In this document: positions 6,785-14,383 of the stretch, in pieces | How the letters are laid out: every line of letters begins with the position of its first letter | How positions within the stretch are numbered: the first letter of the stretch is position 1 | NCBI GenBank assembly: GCA_965368585.1 | Contig: CBDUNM010000102.1 | Location: forward strand, 1-19,431 | Length of the DNA: 19,431 nucleotides | Direction: 5' to 3' | Origin: JARRQB01 sp965368585 | Lineage (GTDB): Bacteria > Pseudomonadota > Gammaproteobacteria > Chromatiales > Chromatiaceae | Made by a program: the position numbers and the translations under genes | The notes under the pieces: model-generated | What the model saw: the letters and a program-made list of their open reading frames with translations, nothing else | Database searches by the model: none | What the model was told of the DNA's origin: nothing

Positions 6785-6820
6785 AAGTCGCGACCGTCAT
6801 GCCAGTGGCATGATGCAGCG
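6785..6820. repeat. 36-bp palindrome-bearing repeat, copy 2
   Basis: This matches 6645-6680 at 35 of 36 positions (C6674 becomes T6814), exactly 140 bases downstream. The change shortens the perfect inverted repeat to 8-bp arms around the central G. A further GTCGCG/CGCGAC dyad at 6880-6893 shares the AGTCGCG start but not the rest. Confidence 0.8.
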
Positions 6821-6853
6821 CGCCGCGCGAATCAACGCGGGACGAAGGCGACG

Positions 6854-6876
6854 AAAGGCCATTTAACATGGCGTTT
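6854..6876 (+). terminator. possible terminator after the xerD repeat patch
   Basis: AAAGGCCAT (6854-6862) pairs with ATGGCGTTT (6868-6876), with one mismatch, around a 5-base loop. The A and T flanks give it the look of a rho-independent terminator, but the T run is short. Confidence 0.45.
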
Positions 6877-7054
6877 CTAGTCGCGCACGCGACATCCGAC
6901 AGGCGGACCTATGGATTTTCGAAACCCAAACAAGGGTCAACCCGGTGATTGGCGCGTGCTCCTTGCCGTCGGCCTGGTTTCAATTGGCTGTTCTGCGCAT
7001 TGCGCCCGGCTGTGTTAGCCTTTTCGCCGGTTTTAACTCAGGCGAGGCGAGGCT

Positions 7055-7537
7055 ATGCCGTCATTTGATGTGGTGTCCGAGGTCGATCGACAGGAAGTCC
7101 GCAATGCGGTTGATCAGGCAAATCGAGAAGTGACGGGCCGATTTGATTTCAAAGGCACCGATGCGCGGTTCGAATTGAGTGACGAACAGATAGTGTTACA
7201 CGCTGAAAGTGAATTCCAGCTGCAACAAATGATGGATATTTTGCTGAAAAAGCTGGTCAAACGCGATGTCGATGTCGCATGTCTGGACATGGGTGAGCCG
7301 CAACTGCAGCTGCGCACCGCGCGCCAGGATGTGACGGTCAGGCAGGGGATCTCCACCGAACTCGCCAAGCGCCTGGTGAAAGACATCAAGCAGGCCAAGC
7401 TCAAAGCACAGGCTCAGATCCAGGGTGATCAAGTAAGGGTTTCTGGTAAGAAACGCGATGATTTACAAAACGTTATCGCGATGCTCCGTGGCGGCAGTTA
7501 CGACATGCCGTTGCAATACATCAACTTTAGAGATTAA
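7055..7537 (+). CDS. yajQ: YajQ family nucleotide-binding protein
   Basis: This encodes 160 aa, the usual family length. The ATG at 7055 is preceded by repeated GAGGC motifs that can serve as ribosome-binding site. Family marks are the start MPSFDVVSEVD, the strand-helix unit ANREVTGRFDFKGTDARFEL (23-42), and the end PLQYINFRD. The protein has two ferredoxin-like halves. Members have been reported to bind cyclic di-GMP (Xanthomonas) or nucleotides and tRNA, and to influence gene expression; the exact role varies and is not settled. Its TAA stop overlaps the ATG of dsbC by one base, implying co-translation. A diguanylate cyclase lies about 2 kb further on, so cyclic di-GMP signalling is a reasonable but unproven link. 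Confidence 0.95.
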   Translation: MPSFDVVSEVDRQEVRNAVDQANREVTGRFDFKGTDARFELSDEQIVLHAESEFQLQQMMDILLKKLVKRDVDVACLDMGEPQLQLRTARQDVTVRQGISTELAKRLVKDIKQAKLKAQAQIQGDQVRVSGKKRDDLQNVIAMLRGGSYDMPLQYINFRD

Positions 7538-8295
7538 TGAACATGCTACGTATCAATTTGGCCGCAAGTCTTCTTGCTGCGCTTTTCATCTCCAGCGGTG
7601 TGGCGGCGGCCGACGGCGGCGTCTCTCCCGAGGTCGTCGAGCGCCTGACGCAAAAGCTGTCAACGGTCCTGCCGAACATGACGCCGGACAGCGTCGTTAA
7701 TACCCCCGTTAAGGGGATGTATGAGGTCATGTTTGGTGCGCGGCTGTTTTACGTTTCCGAAGACGCGCGCTATCTCATCCAGGGTTCCATGATCGATCTC
7801 GAGCGGCGCGAGAATCTTACGGAACCGAGAATCGCCCAGGCCAAAGTGAAAGCAGTGGCGGATATCGGCGAGGAAAACATGTTGATTTACGGCTTACCGG
7901 AGGCGAAACACACCGTGACCGTGTTTACCGATATCGATTGCGGATATTGCCGTAAATTGCATTCTGAGATGGAACAGATCAACGCCAACGATATTCGGAT
8001 TCGCTACCTGCTGTACCCGCGCGCCGGTAAGAACAGCGAGTCGTATCTCAAAGCGGTCTCGGCGTGGTGCGCCGATGATCCGAAAACCGCGCTCACCACG
8101 GCGAAACTGGGTAATCCGATCCCGAATCGCACCTGCGAAAATCCGGTGGACGAACACATGGAACTGGGTCGGATGTTCGGGCTCCAGGGGACGCCGGCGC
8201 TTATTCTAGACGACGGCGAGATGATTCCCGGCTACGTACCGGCAGATCGCTTGAAGCTAATGCTCGATCAACGTCAGAAGACCGCCGCTAAGTAA
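7537..8295 (+). CDS. dsbC: periplasmic thiol:disulfide isomerase DsbC
   Basis: This encodes 252 aa. A Sec signal peptide covers about 1-24 (LAASLLAALFISSGVAAA, cut before DGG). The N-terminal dimerisation domain (about 27-90) is followed by a linker and a thioredoxin fold with the active site CGYC (135-138) in FTDIDCGYCRKLH. A second cysteine pair (178 and 200) matches the structural disulfide of E. coli DsbC. The cis-proline loop is GTP (218-220). It shuffles wrong disulfides in periplasmic proteins and is normally kept reduced by DsbD. The start is at ATG 7537, which overlaps the yajQ stop; ATG 7543 is an alternative. No strong ribosome-binding site is seen, consistent with translational coupling. 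Confidence 0.95.
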   Translation: MNMLRINLAASLLAALFISSGVAAADGGVSPEVVERLTQKLSTVLPNMTPDSVVNTPVKGMYEVMFGARLFYVSEDARYLIQGSMIDLERRENLTEPRIAQAKVKAVADIGEENMLIYGLPEAKHTVTVFTDIDCGYCRKLHSEMEQINANDIRIRYLLYPRAGKNSESYLKAVSAWCADDPKTALTTAKLGNPIPNRTCENPVDEHMELGRMFGLQGTPALILDDGEMIPGYVPADRLKLMLDQRQKTAAK

Positions 8296-8562
8296 GTACC
8301 TGACGGAGAAGTGTACCGAGTCAGAAGTTCGTTGCATTTCGGCGAGGCTGGAAGAGCGTGTCCAGCGGCGCACGCGAGCAGAACTGGCGGTCTCCAACTT
8401 AAATGCGCGCAACGGCAGCATACGCTATACCGGTACGCGCTGTGGCGCGATGCATACTTTGACGATGGACGTGCCGCCTGGCTAACGGTATCGTCCAATC
8501 TCGAGCAAAGACCTCCGAGCGGCATCGAACGGCGACCGGTCGAACAACATGGAACAAGCAGG

Positions 8563-9318
8563 GTGATTGTTAACGTCATTGATGTCGCGTGCCGCAGCCA
8601 TGTCGGGCATGTCAGAAAGCTCAACGAGGATGCCTACGTCGCGTTACCGAAACAGGGGGTGGTTGCCATTGCTGACGGCATGGGCGGTCACCGTGCCGGC
8701 GAGGTGGCGAGCCAGATCGCCGTTGAAGTTGCCGCTGACGCCCTGTGCGACATGCAGGAAACCGAGAGCCCCGACGAACTATACAGTTTGCTTTACGTGG
8801 AACGCGCGGTCGAGAAAGCGAACCAGAAAATCGTCGCGCGGGTCAGACAGGATCCGGAACTCGCGGGGATGGGCACCACCCTGGTGGCTATCGCATTTCG
8901 CCACGGGCGGGTGTTCTTCGCCCATGTCGGCGATTCGCGGCTGTACCGTTTTCGCAACGGCCGGTTGAAGTCGCTGACGCGCGACCATTCGCTGGTCCAA
9001 CAGTTGATGGACCAGGGATTGTTCCGCGACCGCGAGGAAGCACACGAAGCAGGTGTTGGCGACAACGTGCTCATCCGCAGTCTGGGGATGGATCCGGAGG
9101 TCGAGGTCGACGTCAGCGAGGCACCGATACAGCCCGATGACCTGTATCTCCTGTGTACTGACGGTCTATGCGGTAAGGTGCCCGACGACGCGATCGCCGC
9201 GGTATTGTCCGGGGCGGATGGCGATCTGGAGGCGTGTAGTGAACGCCTGCAGCAGCTTGCGCTGGACGCGGGCGGTGTCGACAACATTACGGTTGTCGTG
9301 GTGCGGCCGCAGCTTTGA
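8563..9318 (+). CDS. PP2C-type serine/threonine protein phosphatase
   Basis: This encodes 251 aa with the GTG start at 8563. That start places the first motif (VGHVRKLNED, 14-23) at the usual distance from the N-terminus; the frame stays open to 8311, but the upstream part resembles no phosphatase. Motifs in order are Arg18 and Asp23, ADGMGG (37-42) for the metal centre, GTT (104-106), GDSRLY (123-128), TDGL (199-202) and DN (240-241). All metal-binding aspartates are present, so it should be an active Mg/Mn-dependent phosphatase of the Stp1/PrpC type, cytoplasmic, with no membrane segment. No Hanks-type kinase is adjacent; the nearest kinase-related gene is prkA, 8 kb away. The 267 bases from dsbC (8296-8562) contain nothing I can name. 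It converges on the next gene with only 34 bases between. Confidence 0.93.
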   Translation: MIVNVIDVACRSHVGHVRKLNEDAYVALPKQGVVAIADGMGGHRAGEVASQIAVEVAADALCDMQETESPDELYSLLYVERAVEKANQKIVARVRQDPELAGMGTTLVAIAFRHGRVFFAHVGDSRLYRFRNGRLKSLTRDHSLVQQLMDQGLFRDREEAHEAGVGDNVLIRSLGMDPEVEVDVSEAPIQPDDLYLLCTDGLCGKVPDDAIAAVLSGADGDLEACSERLQQLALDAGGVDNITVVVVRPQL

Positions 9319-9352
9319 TGTCTTACTTGTGCTGCCTGATGCGCTTTCGACG

Positions 9353-11272
9353 CTAGTGATCGGTAATGACCGGGAACGAGACGCGGATACGATTGCTCCC
9401 GCCGCCTCGCTTTGCCCGATACATAGCTTCGTCGACCCGACCGACGATCGTTTCCGCGGAGTCATCGCCGGTCGCTTGGGAAATACCGAAGCTGCCGTGC
9501 AGTATCTGGTCCAAGCCGAAGTCCCATTCCTCCATGCTTTCGCGAATATCGTTCACCACCGAGCGCGCGCCCTGCACCTCGGTTTCCGGCATCAGGATCA
9601 TGAATTCGTCGCCGCCCCAGCGCGCGGCCATATCGCCGCCGCGTAAGCGGGTTCTCAACAAACGACCGATTTCCGTCAGTACCCGGTCACCGACCAGGTG
9701 TCCTTGTTCGTCGTTGATGGCCTTGAACCCGTCAAGATCGAACATGGCCAGGCTGAAGCGCGAACCGTAACGCCGCACCATATACAACTGCTGCTCCAGG
9801 GCGACATTGAAACGACTGCGATTCAGCAAACCGGTGAGGCTGTCCGTGGCGGCTAGGTGTTCGACCTCGCGCGTTTTCGCCTCCAGCTCGGAAATATCCG
9901 TTAACGCCAGCAGTTGGCGTCGATCGGGCAATGGCAGTCGCCGCCGGCGTGCCAGAAAGGTGTGGACGTGCAGCTTGTCTGGCGAGCGCAACAGCAGGTG
10001 GCGACTCGCCGTGCTCGCGTTTGCTTCGTCGTTAAGCCAGTTGCTGAATGTCGCCCGGTTCATGTAGCCCGTGCTCTCAACGACTCGATCGCTCAACGAC
10101 AAGCCGCGTTCCTTCACCTCTTCGGGTGAATTGACGCCGAGAAATTGGCTCAAGGCCAGGTTGCACGATGCCAGTTCACCATCGTGCATCACCGCCAGGA
10201 GCGTGTCTTGTATATCGAACAGCTGTTTGGCGAGATCGCGCTCGGCCGACAAGGCTAGATCCATTGCCTGGCGTTCGCTGACGTCGCGTTCACTGGCAAC
10301 GATATAGCGTTTTCCCGCCACCTGTACCGAACGCGCGGTGATCTCCAGCGGCAGCACGGTCCCATCCGCGCGGATGTTGTCCACGATACGCATGGTCATG
10401 CCTTGTTCTTCGATCTGCTGCACCGCGCGCCGCCAAGCGGCAGTATCGCTGATGCCCACGTTGATATCGATCAGACGGCAGGACAAGAAGTCCTCGCGCT
10501 GGTAGCCGTGCAGATCCGGCGCACGGGCGTTGCAGTCGAGAATCTCCGAGGTGATCGGATCAACGATCAACAGGGCGTCGTGAGACCCGTCGATCAACTG
10601 CCTGAAGACCTCCAGGCGCTCTTTTTCCCTATGCAACTCGGTGATGTCGTGGAAAGACCAGATGCGGCCGATAATCTCGCCGGTGACGCGTTGCGGACGC
10701 GAATACCGCATCAGGCGACGGCCATCCTTGAGGAAGAGGGTGTCCTCCACGATCGCCTCGTCCTGGCTGTAGAGCGTTTCCGAATTCTGCAGAAAGGCTT
10801 TGGGATCGGTCAGCATGTGCAACACGGCGGCGCGGAACTCGGCGGTGCGGAAGGCGGGGTCGCGACGTGCACGTTCCGCCAGCGGACCGGGAATCTTCCA
10901 CAGGTCGACGAAGCGCTGGTTGAACGCGACCGGTCTATCGTCCCGATCCACCACCAATATCGCATCGCTCGTCGTGTTCAGAATCGCTTTATTCAGCGCC
11001 AGGCTTTCCACTAGCGCGCGGTTTTCGTCGGTGATGTCCTTATGCGTTCGCCGGTAATCGCGCAGAATTGCAACCAATACGGCCAACACCAAGGTACTTA
11101 CGGACAAAGAAGTCGCGATCAGTATACTGAGATACTGATGATCGAGCGGCGAACCGAATAAGTACGCCAAGGGTACCGCGATCGCCAGCGACAGCAGTAC
11201 CGCGCATGCGGCGCCCGTGAGCAACAGGGTTGCGGTGGGCCAGTCCCTAATCCATCGAATCAGATTGATCAC
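9353..11272 (-). CDS. membrane diguanylate cyclase with three PAS-like domains
   Basis: This encodes 639 aa. The GTG start (11272) has AGGAAAAGG just upstream. Two transmembrane helices lie near 14-38 and 47-70. PAS-like domains follow at about 95-215 (ILNTTSDAILVVDRDD), 220-335 (LIDGSHDALLIVDP, with DVSER at its end) and 345-463 (more divergent). The GGDEF domain covers about 470-635 and starts ATDSLTGLLNRSRF. The active site RWGGDEF (551-557) is intact, and an RxxD inhibitory site (RGGD, 544-547) sits exactly five residues before it, so product feedback is expected. It makes cyclic di-GMP from GTP in response to an unknown signal. No EAL domain is present. It has no operon partner; mutS lies upstream on the same strand. 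Confidence 0.95.
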   Translation of the reverse strand: MINLIRWIRDWPTATLLLTGAACAVLLSLAIAVPLAYLFGSPLDHQYLSILIATSLSVSTLVLAVLVAILRDYRRTHKDITDENRALVESLALNKAILNTTSDAILVVDRDDRPVAFNQRFVDLWKIPGPLAERARRDPAFRTAEFRAAVLHMLTDPKAFLQNSETLYSQDEAIVEDTLFLKDGRRLMRYSRPQRVTGEIIGRIWSFHDITELHREKERLEVFRQLIDGSHDALLIVDPITSEILDCNARAPDLHGYQREDFLSCRLIDINVGISDTAAWRRAVQQIEEQGMTMRIVDNIRADGTVLPLEITARSVQVAGKRYIVASERDVSERQAMDLALSAERDLAKQLFDIQDTLLAVMHDGELASCNLALSQFLGVNSPEEVKERGLSLSDRVVESTGYMNRATFSNWLNDEANASTASRHLLLRSPDKLHVHTFLARRRRLPLPDRRQLLALTDISELEAKTREVEHLAATDSLTGLLNRSRFNVALEQQLYMVRRYGSRFSLAMFDLDGFKAINDEQGHLVGDRVLTEIGRLLRTRLRGGDMAARWGGDEFMILMPETEVQGARSVVNDIRESMEEWDFGLDQILHGSFGISQATGDDSAETIVGRVDEAMYRAKRGGGSNRIRVSFPVITDH

Positions 11273-11398
11273 AACCTTTTCCTACATCGGGCAAATCATA
11301 CCACTTGACGCCGCGTGATTTTCCCTGAAATCCTTCAACAAGATTAAATCCAACGACGGTGTATCGCTCGACCAGACAGGCGCGTTGTGATGCGGTGC

Positions 11399-13960
11399 TC
11401 AGTCTCGTAGAGAGATTAGTTCGTATACGAGTTCCAGGGCCGCTCGCGGTGTCAGACTGTCGGGATCGACATTCGCCAGTCGAGCGCGCAGTTGATCGCT
11501 CGGCTCCGGGTCGTACGGCGCGAACAAGGGCATTTGCGTCAGTGTGAGTTCCGCATGTCGCTGCGCATTGTCTTCCAGTTCGCGCAGACGGGTGCGGGCG
11601 CGCTCGATGACTCCGCGTGGCACCCCGGCCAAGGCGGCGACCTGCAGGCCGTAGCTCTGGTTTCCCGGACCCTCGTCGACCGCGTGCAAGAATATGATTC
11701 CTTCGCCGTGTTCGATCGCCTCCAGGTGAACGTTCGCGATCCCCGCATGCTCCTCGGGGAGGGTGGTGAGTTCGAAATAGTGCGTCGCGAACAAGGTGAA
11801 CGCGCGAATTGCGGTGGCCAACTCAACGGCGCAGGCCCATGCCAGCGACAAGCCGTCAAAGGTGCTGGTGCCACGGCCGATTTCGTCCATCAGGACGAGC
11901 GACTGAGCGGTGGCGTTGTGCAGGATGTTGGCGGTTTCCTCCATTTCGACCATAAAGGTCGAACGTCCGCCGGCCAGATCGTCCGACGCCCCGATGCGCG
12001 AAAAGATCCGATCGACGGGTCCCAGCCGTGCCTGCCCGGCCGGCACGAAACCGCCCGCATAGCCCATGATGACGATCAACGCGATCTGCCGCATGTAGGT
12101 GGATTTGCCGCCCATGTTCGGTCCGGTGATGACTAACATGCGACGTTGATCGTTCAGCAGTAGATCGTTGGCGACAAACGCGTCGTCGCTCAGGCGTTCC
12201 ACCACCGGATGGCGTCCGGCCTGTACCTGCAGACCGGGTTGGTCGCAAAGCTCAGGGCGCACCAGCGCCAGCGCCTCGGCGCGTTCCGCCAGGTTTCCCA
12301 ATACGTCGACTTCCGCGAGCGCTTCGGCGCAGCGCTGCAGTACGGTCAGCTCCGGCAGCAGCTTGGCCAGTAATTCGTCGTACAGCGCCTTTTCACGGGC
12401 TAAGGCGCGCTCGCGAGCCGACAGGACCCGGTCTTCGAATTTCTTGAGTTCCGGGGTGATGAAGCGCTCGGCGTTTTTCAACGTTTGGCGCCGTACATAG
12501 TCGTCGGGCACCCGGTCTGAGCGGCTGCGGCTGATTTCGATGTAGTAGCCGTGCACGCGATTGTAGTTGACCTTGAGGTTTTCGATGCCGGTGCGCTCGC
12601 GTTCGCGTCGTTCCAGGTCCAACAGGAACTGATCGGCATGCTCGGAAAGGCCGCGCAATTCATCCAGTTCCGCGTCGTACCCGGGTGCCAGCACCCCGCC
12701 GTCGCGGATGACGACCGGCGGGTTGTCGATCACGGCACTTGCCAGCAGCGCCTGAATGGCGGGGTGCGTACCGATTTTCTCAGCCAGGGCTTCGAGTAAG
12801 GGTGAATCCAAGCCGGCCAGTTGGTTCTGCAATTGTGGCAGCCGCCCCAGCGAGTCCCGCAATACGGCAAGGTCGCGCGGGCGCGCCGACCGGAGCGCGA
12901 CCCGCGCCAGTATGCGTTCGACATCGCCGATGCCGCCGAGCGTGTCGGCCAGTTCGCTGCTGCAACGCGTCGCGAGTACGGTGTCAACCGCATCGTGTCG
13001 CGCGCGCACCCGGTTTAGGTCGCGCAGCGGGCGATTGAGCCAGCGCCTGAGCAGCCGGCTGCCCATGGCGGTCGCGGTCTGGTCCAGCAGACCCGCCAAG
13101 GTGTGTTGTGCCTGGCCGGAGACCGAGTGGTCGAGTTCCAGATTACGCCGGGTGGCCGCGTCGATGATCAATGCCTCGTCGCGCCGTTCCACACTGAGGC
13201 CGGTGAGGTGGGGCAGCGCACCGCGCTGGGTCTCGGCGACATACTGCAAAAGACAGCCCGCGGCTGCTATCGCCAGCGGCATGCCGTGACACCCGAACCC
13301 GCTCAGGTCACGCGTGCCGAACTGCCCGGTCAGCTGTCGCGTCGCGCTGTCGACGTCAAAGTGCCATACAGGTCGTCGGGTGATGCCGCCGCGTGGCTTG
13401 ACCGGCGGCGTGTAGTCTTCGGCGACCAATAGCTCAGCCGGCTTCAGTCGTTCAAGTTCGCCTGCCAGCGCCTCGGTGGCGTCGAGTTCCTGTACCGCAA
13501 AGCGTCCCGCGCTCAGATCGAGACAAGCCAGGCCGAATCTTCCCTGATGCTCCCACAGCGCGCCGAGCAGATTGTCGGCGCGTTCATCCAGCAAGGCTTC
13601 GTCGGTGACCGTACCGGGCGTCACGATCCGCGCCACCTCGCGTTCCACCGGCCCCTTGGATGTCGCGGGGTCGCCGATCTGCTCACAGATCGCTACTGAC
13701 TCACCCTGCTTGACCAGCTTGGCCAGATAGCCTTCCGCCGCGTGATACGGCACGCCCGCCATCTTGATCGGCTGGCCATTCGATTTGCCACGCTGCGTCA
13801 GCGTGATGTCGAGCAGGCGCGCCGCCTTTTCCGCGTCGTCGAAAAACAGCTCATAAAAATCACCCATGCGGTAGAACAGCAGCATGTGCGGGTGCTGCGC
13901 CTTGATCCGCAGGTACTGCTGCATCATGGGGGTGTGTGATGATTCCGCTGTGTTAGACAA
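11399..13960 (-). CDS. mutS: DNA mismatch repair protein MutS
   Basis: I chose the TTG start at 13960, which has AAGGG seven bases upstream and yields 853 aa, the length of E. coli MutS; the frame continues upstream but looks non-coding. The mismatch-reading motif FYE (35-37) sits in MGDFYELF. A connector, a lever/clamp and an ATPase domain follow, with Walker A GPNMGGKST (613-621), Walker B LVLMDEIGRG (Asp692, Glu693) and the ATHYFEL loop (His728). A QMPLF sequence (809-813) lies where E. coli MutS binds the beta clamp. MutS finds base mismatches and small loops and recruits MutL. No recA, recX or cinA, often next to mutS elsewhere, is present. Confidence 0.96.
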   Translation of the reverse strand: MSNTAESSHTPMMQQYLRIKAQHPHMLLFYRMGDFYELFFDDAEKAARLLDITLTQRGKSNGQPIKMAGVPYHAAEGYLAKLVKQGESVAICEQIGDPATSKGPVEREVARIVTPGTVTDEALLDERADNLLGALWEHQGRFGLACLDLSAGRFAVQELDATEALAGELERLKPAELLVAEDYTPPVKPRGGITRRPVWHFDVDSATRQLTGQFGTRDLSGFGCHGMPLAIAAAGCLLQYVAETQRGALPHLTGLSVERRDEALIIDAATRRNLELDHSVSGQAQHTLAGLLDQTATAMGSRLLRRWLNRPLRDLNRVRARHDAVDTVLATRCSSELADTLGGIGDVERILARVALRSARPRDLAVLRDSLGRLPQLQNQLAGLDSPLLEALAEKIGTHPAIQALLASAVIDNPPVVIRDGGVLAPGYDAELDELRGLSEHADQFLLDLERRERERTGIENLKVNYNRVHGYYIEISRSRSDRVPDDYVRRQTLKNAERFITPELKKFEDRVLSARERALAREKALYDELLAKLLPELTVLQRCAEALAEVDVLGNLAERAEALALVRPELCDQPGLQVQAGRHPVVERLSDDAFVANDLLLNDQRRMLVITGPNMGGKSTYMRQIALIVIMGYAGGFVPAGQARLGPVDRIFSRIGASDDLAGGRSTFMVEMEETANILHNATAQSLVLMDEIGRGTSTFDGLSLAWACAVELATAIRAFTLFATHYFELTTLPEEHAGIANVHLEAIEHGEGIIFLHAVDEGPGNQSYGLQVAALAGVPRGVIERARTRLRELEDNAQRHAELTLTQMPLFAPYDPEPSDQLRARLANVDPDSLTPRAALELVYELISLRD

Positions 13961-14383
13961 GTACTGGCCCTTACGCGCCGAATAGTTGAGTTTCGATATC
14001 AGGTCACCGTGCGCGGCTCGGGAAAGTCCGTAGCGGGCGCCCGCAAACCGTGCCGGCTGCCAATGGTAGCAAACTGGGGGGCGGGATCCCTGCCGATTCA
14101 ATCGCGCCTGTCCCCGATCGGCTGGTGCAACACGCAGGTTAGCGCGATACGGCTCGTTTCTGGGGGAAACGTCGGCGGCAGGGGGGGCGAGCCTGCGAAG
14201 CAGCAAATGCCCTCGCCATGGACGTAAAGGGCTGGACTTACAGACGATGCAGGGACTGCATAGCACCGCAAGCCGCCGCCGAGCCTACAGGGGCGCAATT
14301 GCGGCGATTTTTGGAAGAAATGTTCCGTGTCGGCGCGGCGAGCCCACTACTCCACGATAGTCGCTAAGCGAGCACCTTTAGGA
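13961..14383. other. 423-base intergenic region between spoVR and mutS
   Basis: No gene is seen. It holds a 12-bp palindrome (GCGGGC followed by GCCCGC, 14033-14044) in the mutS leader, and copy 2 of the GGA-hairpin repeat at 14247-14306. A TCGCT-A-AGCGA dyad (14360-14370) lies just past the spoVR stop. None has the full look of a terminator. Confidence 0.5.
14247..14306 (+). repeat. GGA-hairpin repeat element, copy 2
   Basis: ATGCAG (14247-14252) and CTGCAT (14256-14261) pair around GGA; the stem may open to show AGGGAC. After 16 bases comes GCCGAGCCTACA (14278-14289), identical to 4794-4805, then a segment ending GCGGCG like copy 1. It lies on the + strand, antisense to the flanking genes spoVR and mutS. 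Confidence 0.5.

Larger units (their letters stand above)
6647..7054. other. 408-base intergenic region between xerD and yajQ
   Basis: This is filled mainly by the two 36-bp repeats, the GGA-loop hairpins between them and a stem-loop at 6854-6876. About 6895-7040 shows no gene or clear structure and presumably holds the yajQ promoter, though I cannot define one. Short open frames here lack a ribosome-binding site and family resemblance. Confidence 0.5.

Noticed and set aside
6645..6820. CRISPR array
   Set aside because: There are only two copies, with a 104-base spacer and internal palindromes, and no cas genes.
8311..8562. 84-residue N-terminal extension of the PP2C phosphatase
   Set aside because: The first PP2C motif would lie about 100 residues in, with no recognisable domain before it; GTG 8563 fits better, though a modest extension cannot be excluded.
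10403..11014. 203-codon + strand frame opposite the diguanylate cyclase
   Set aside because: It mirrors the PAS region of the real gene and has no independent support.
13961..14266. 102-residue N-terminal extension of mutS
   Set aside because: The residues do not resemble MutS, and the length with TTG 13960 already equals that of E. coli MutS.
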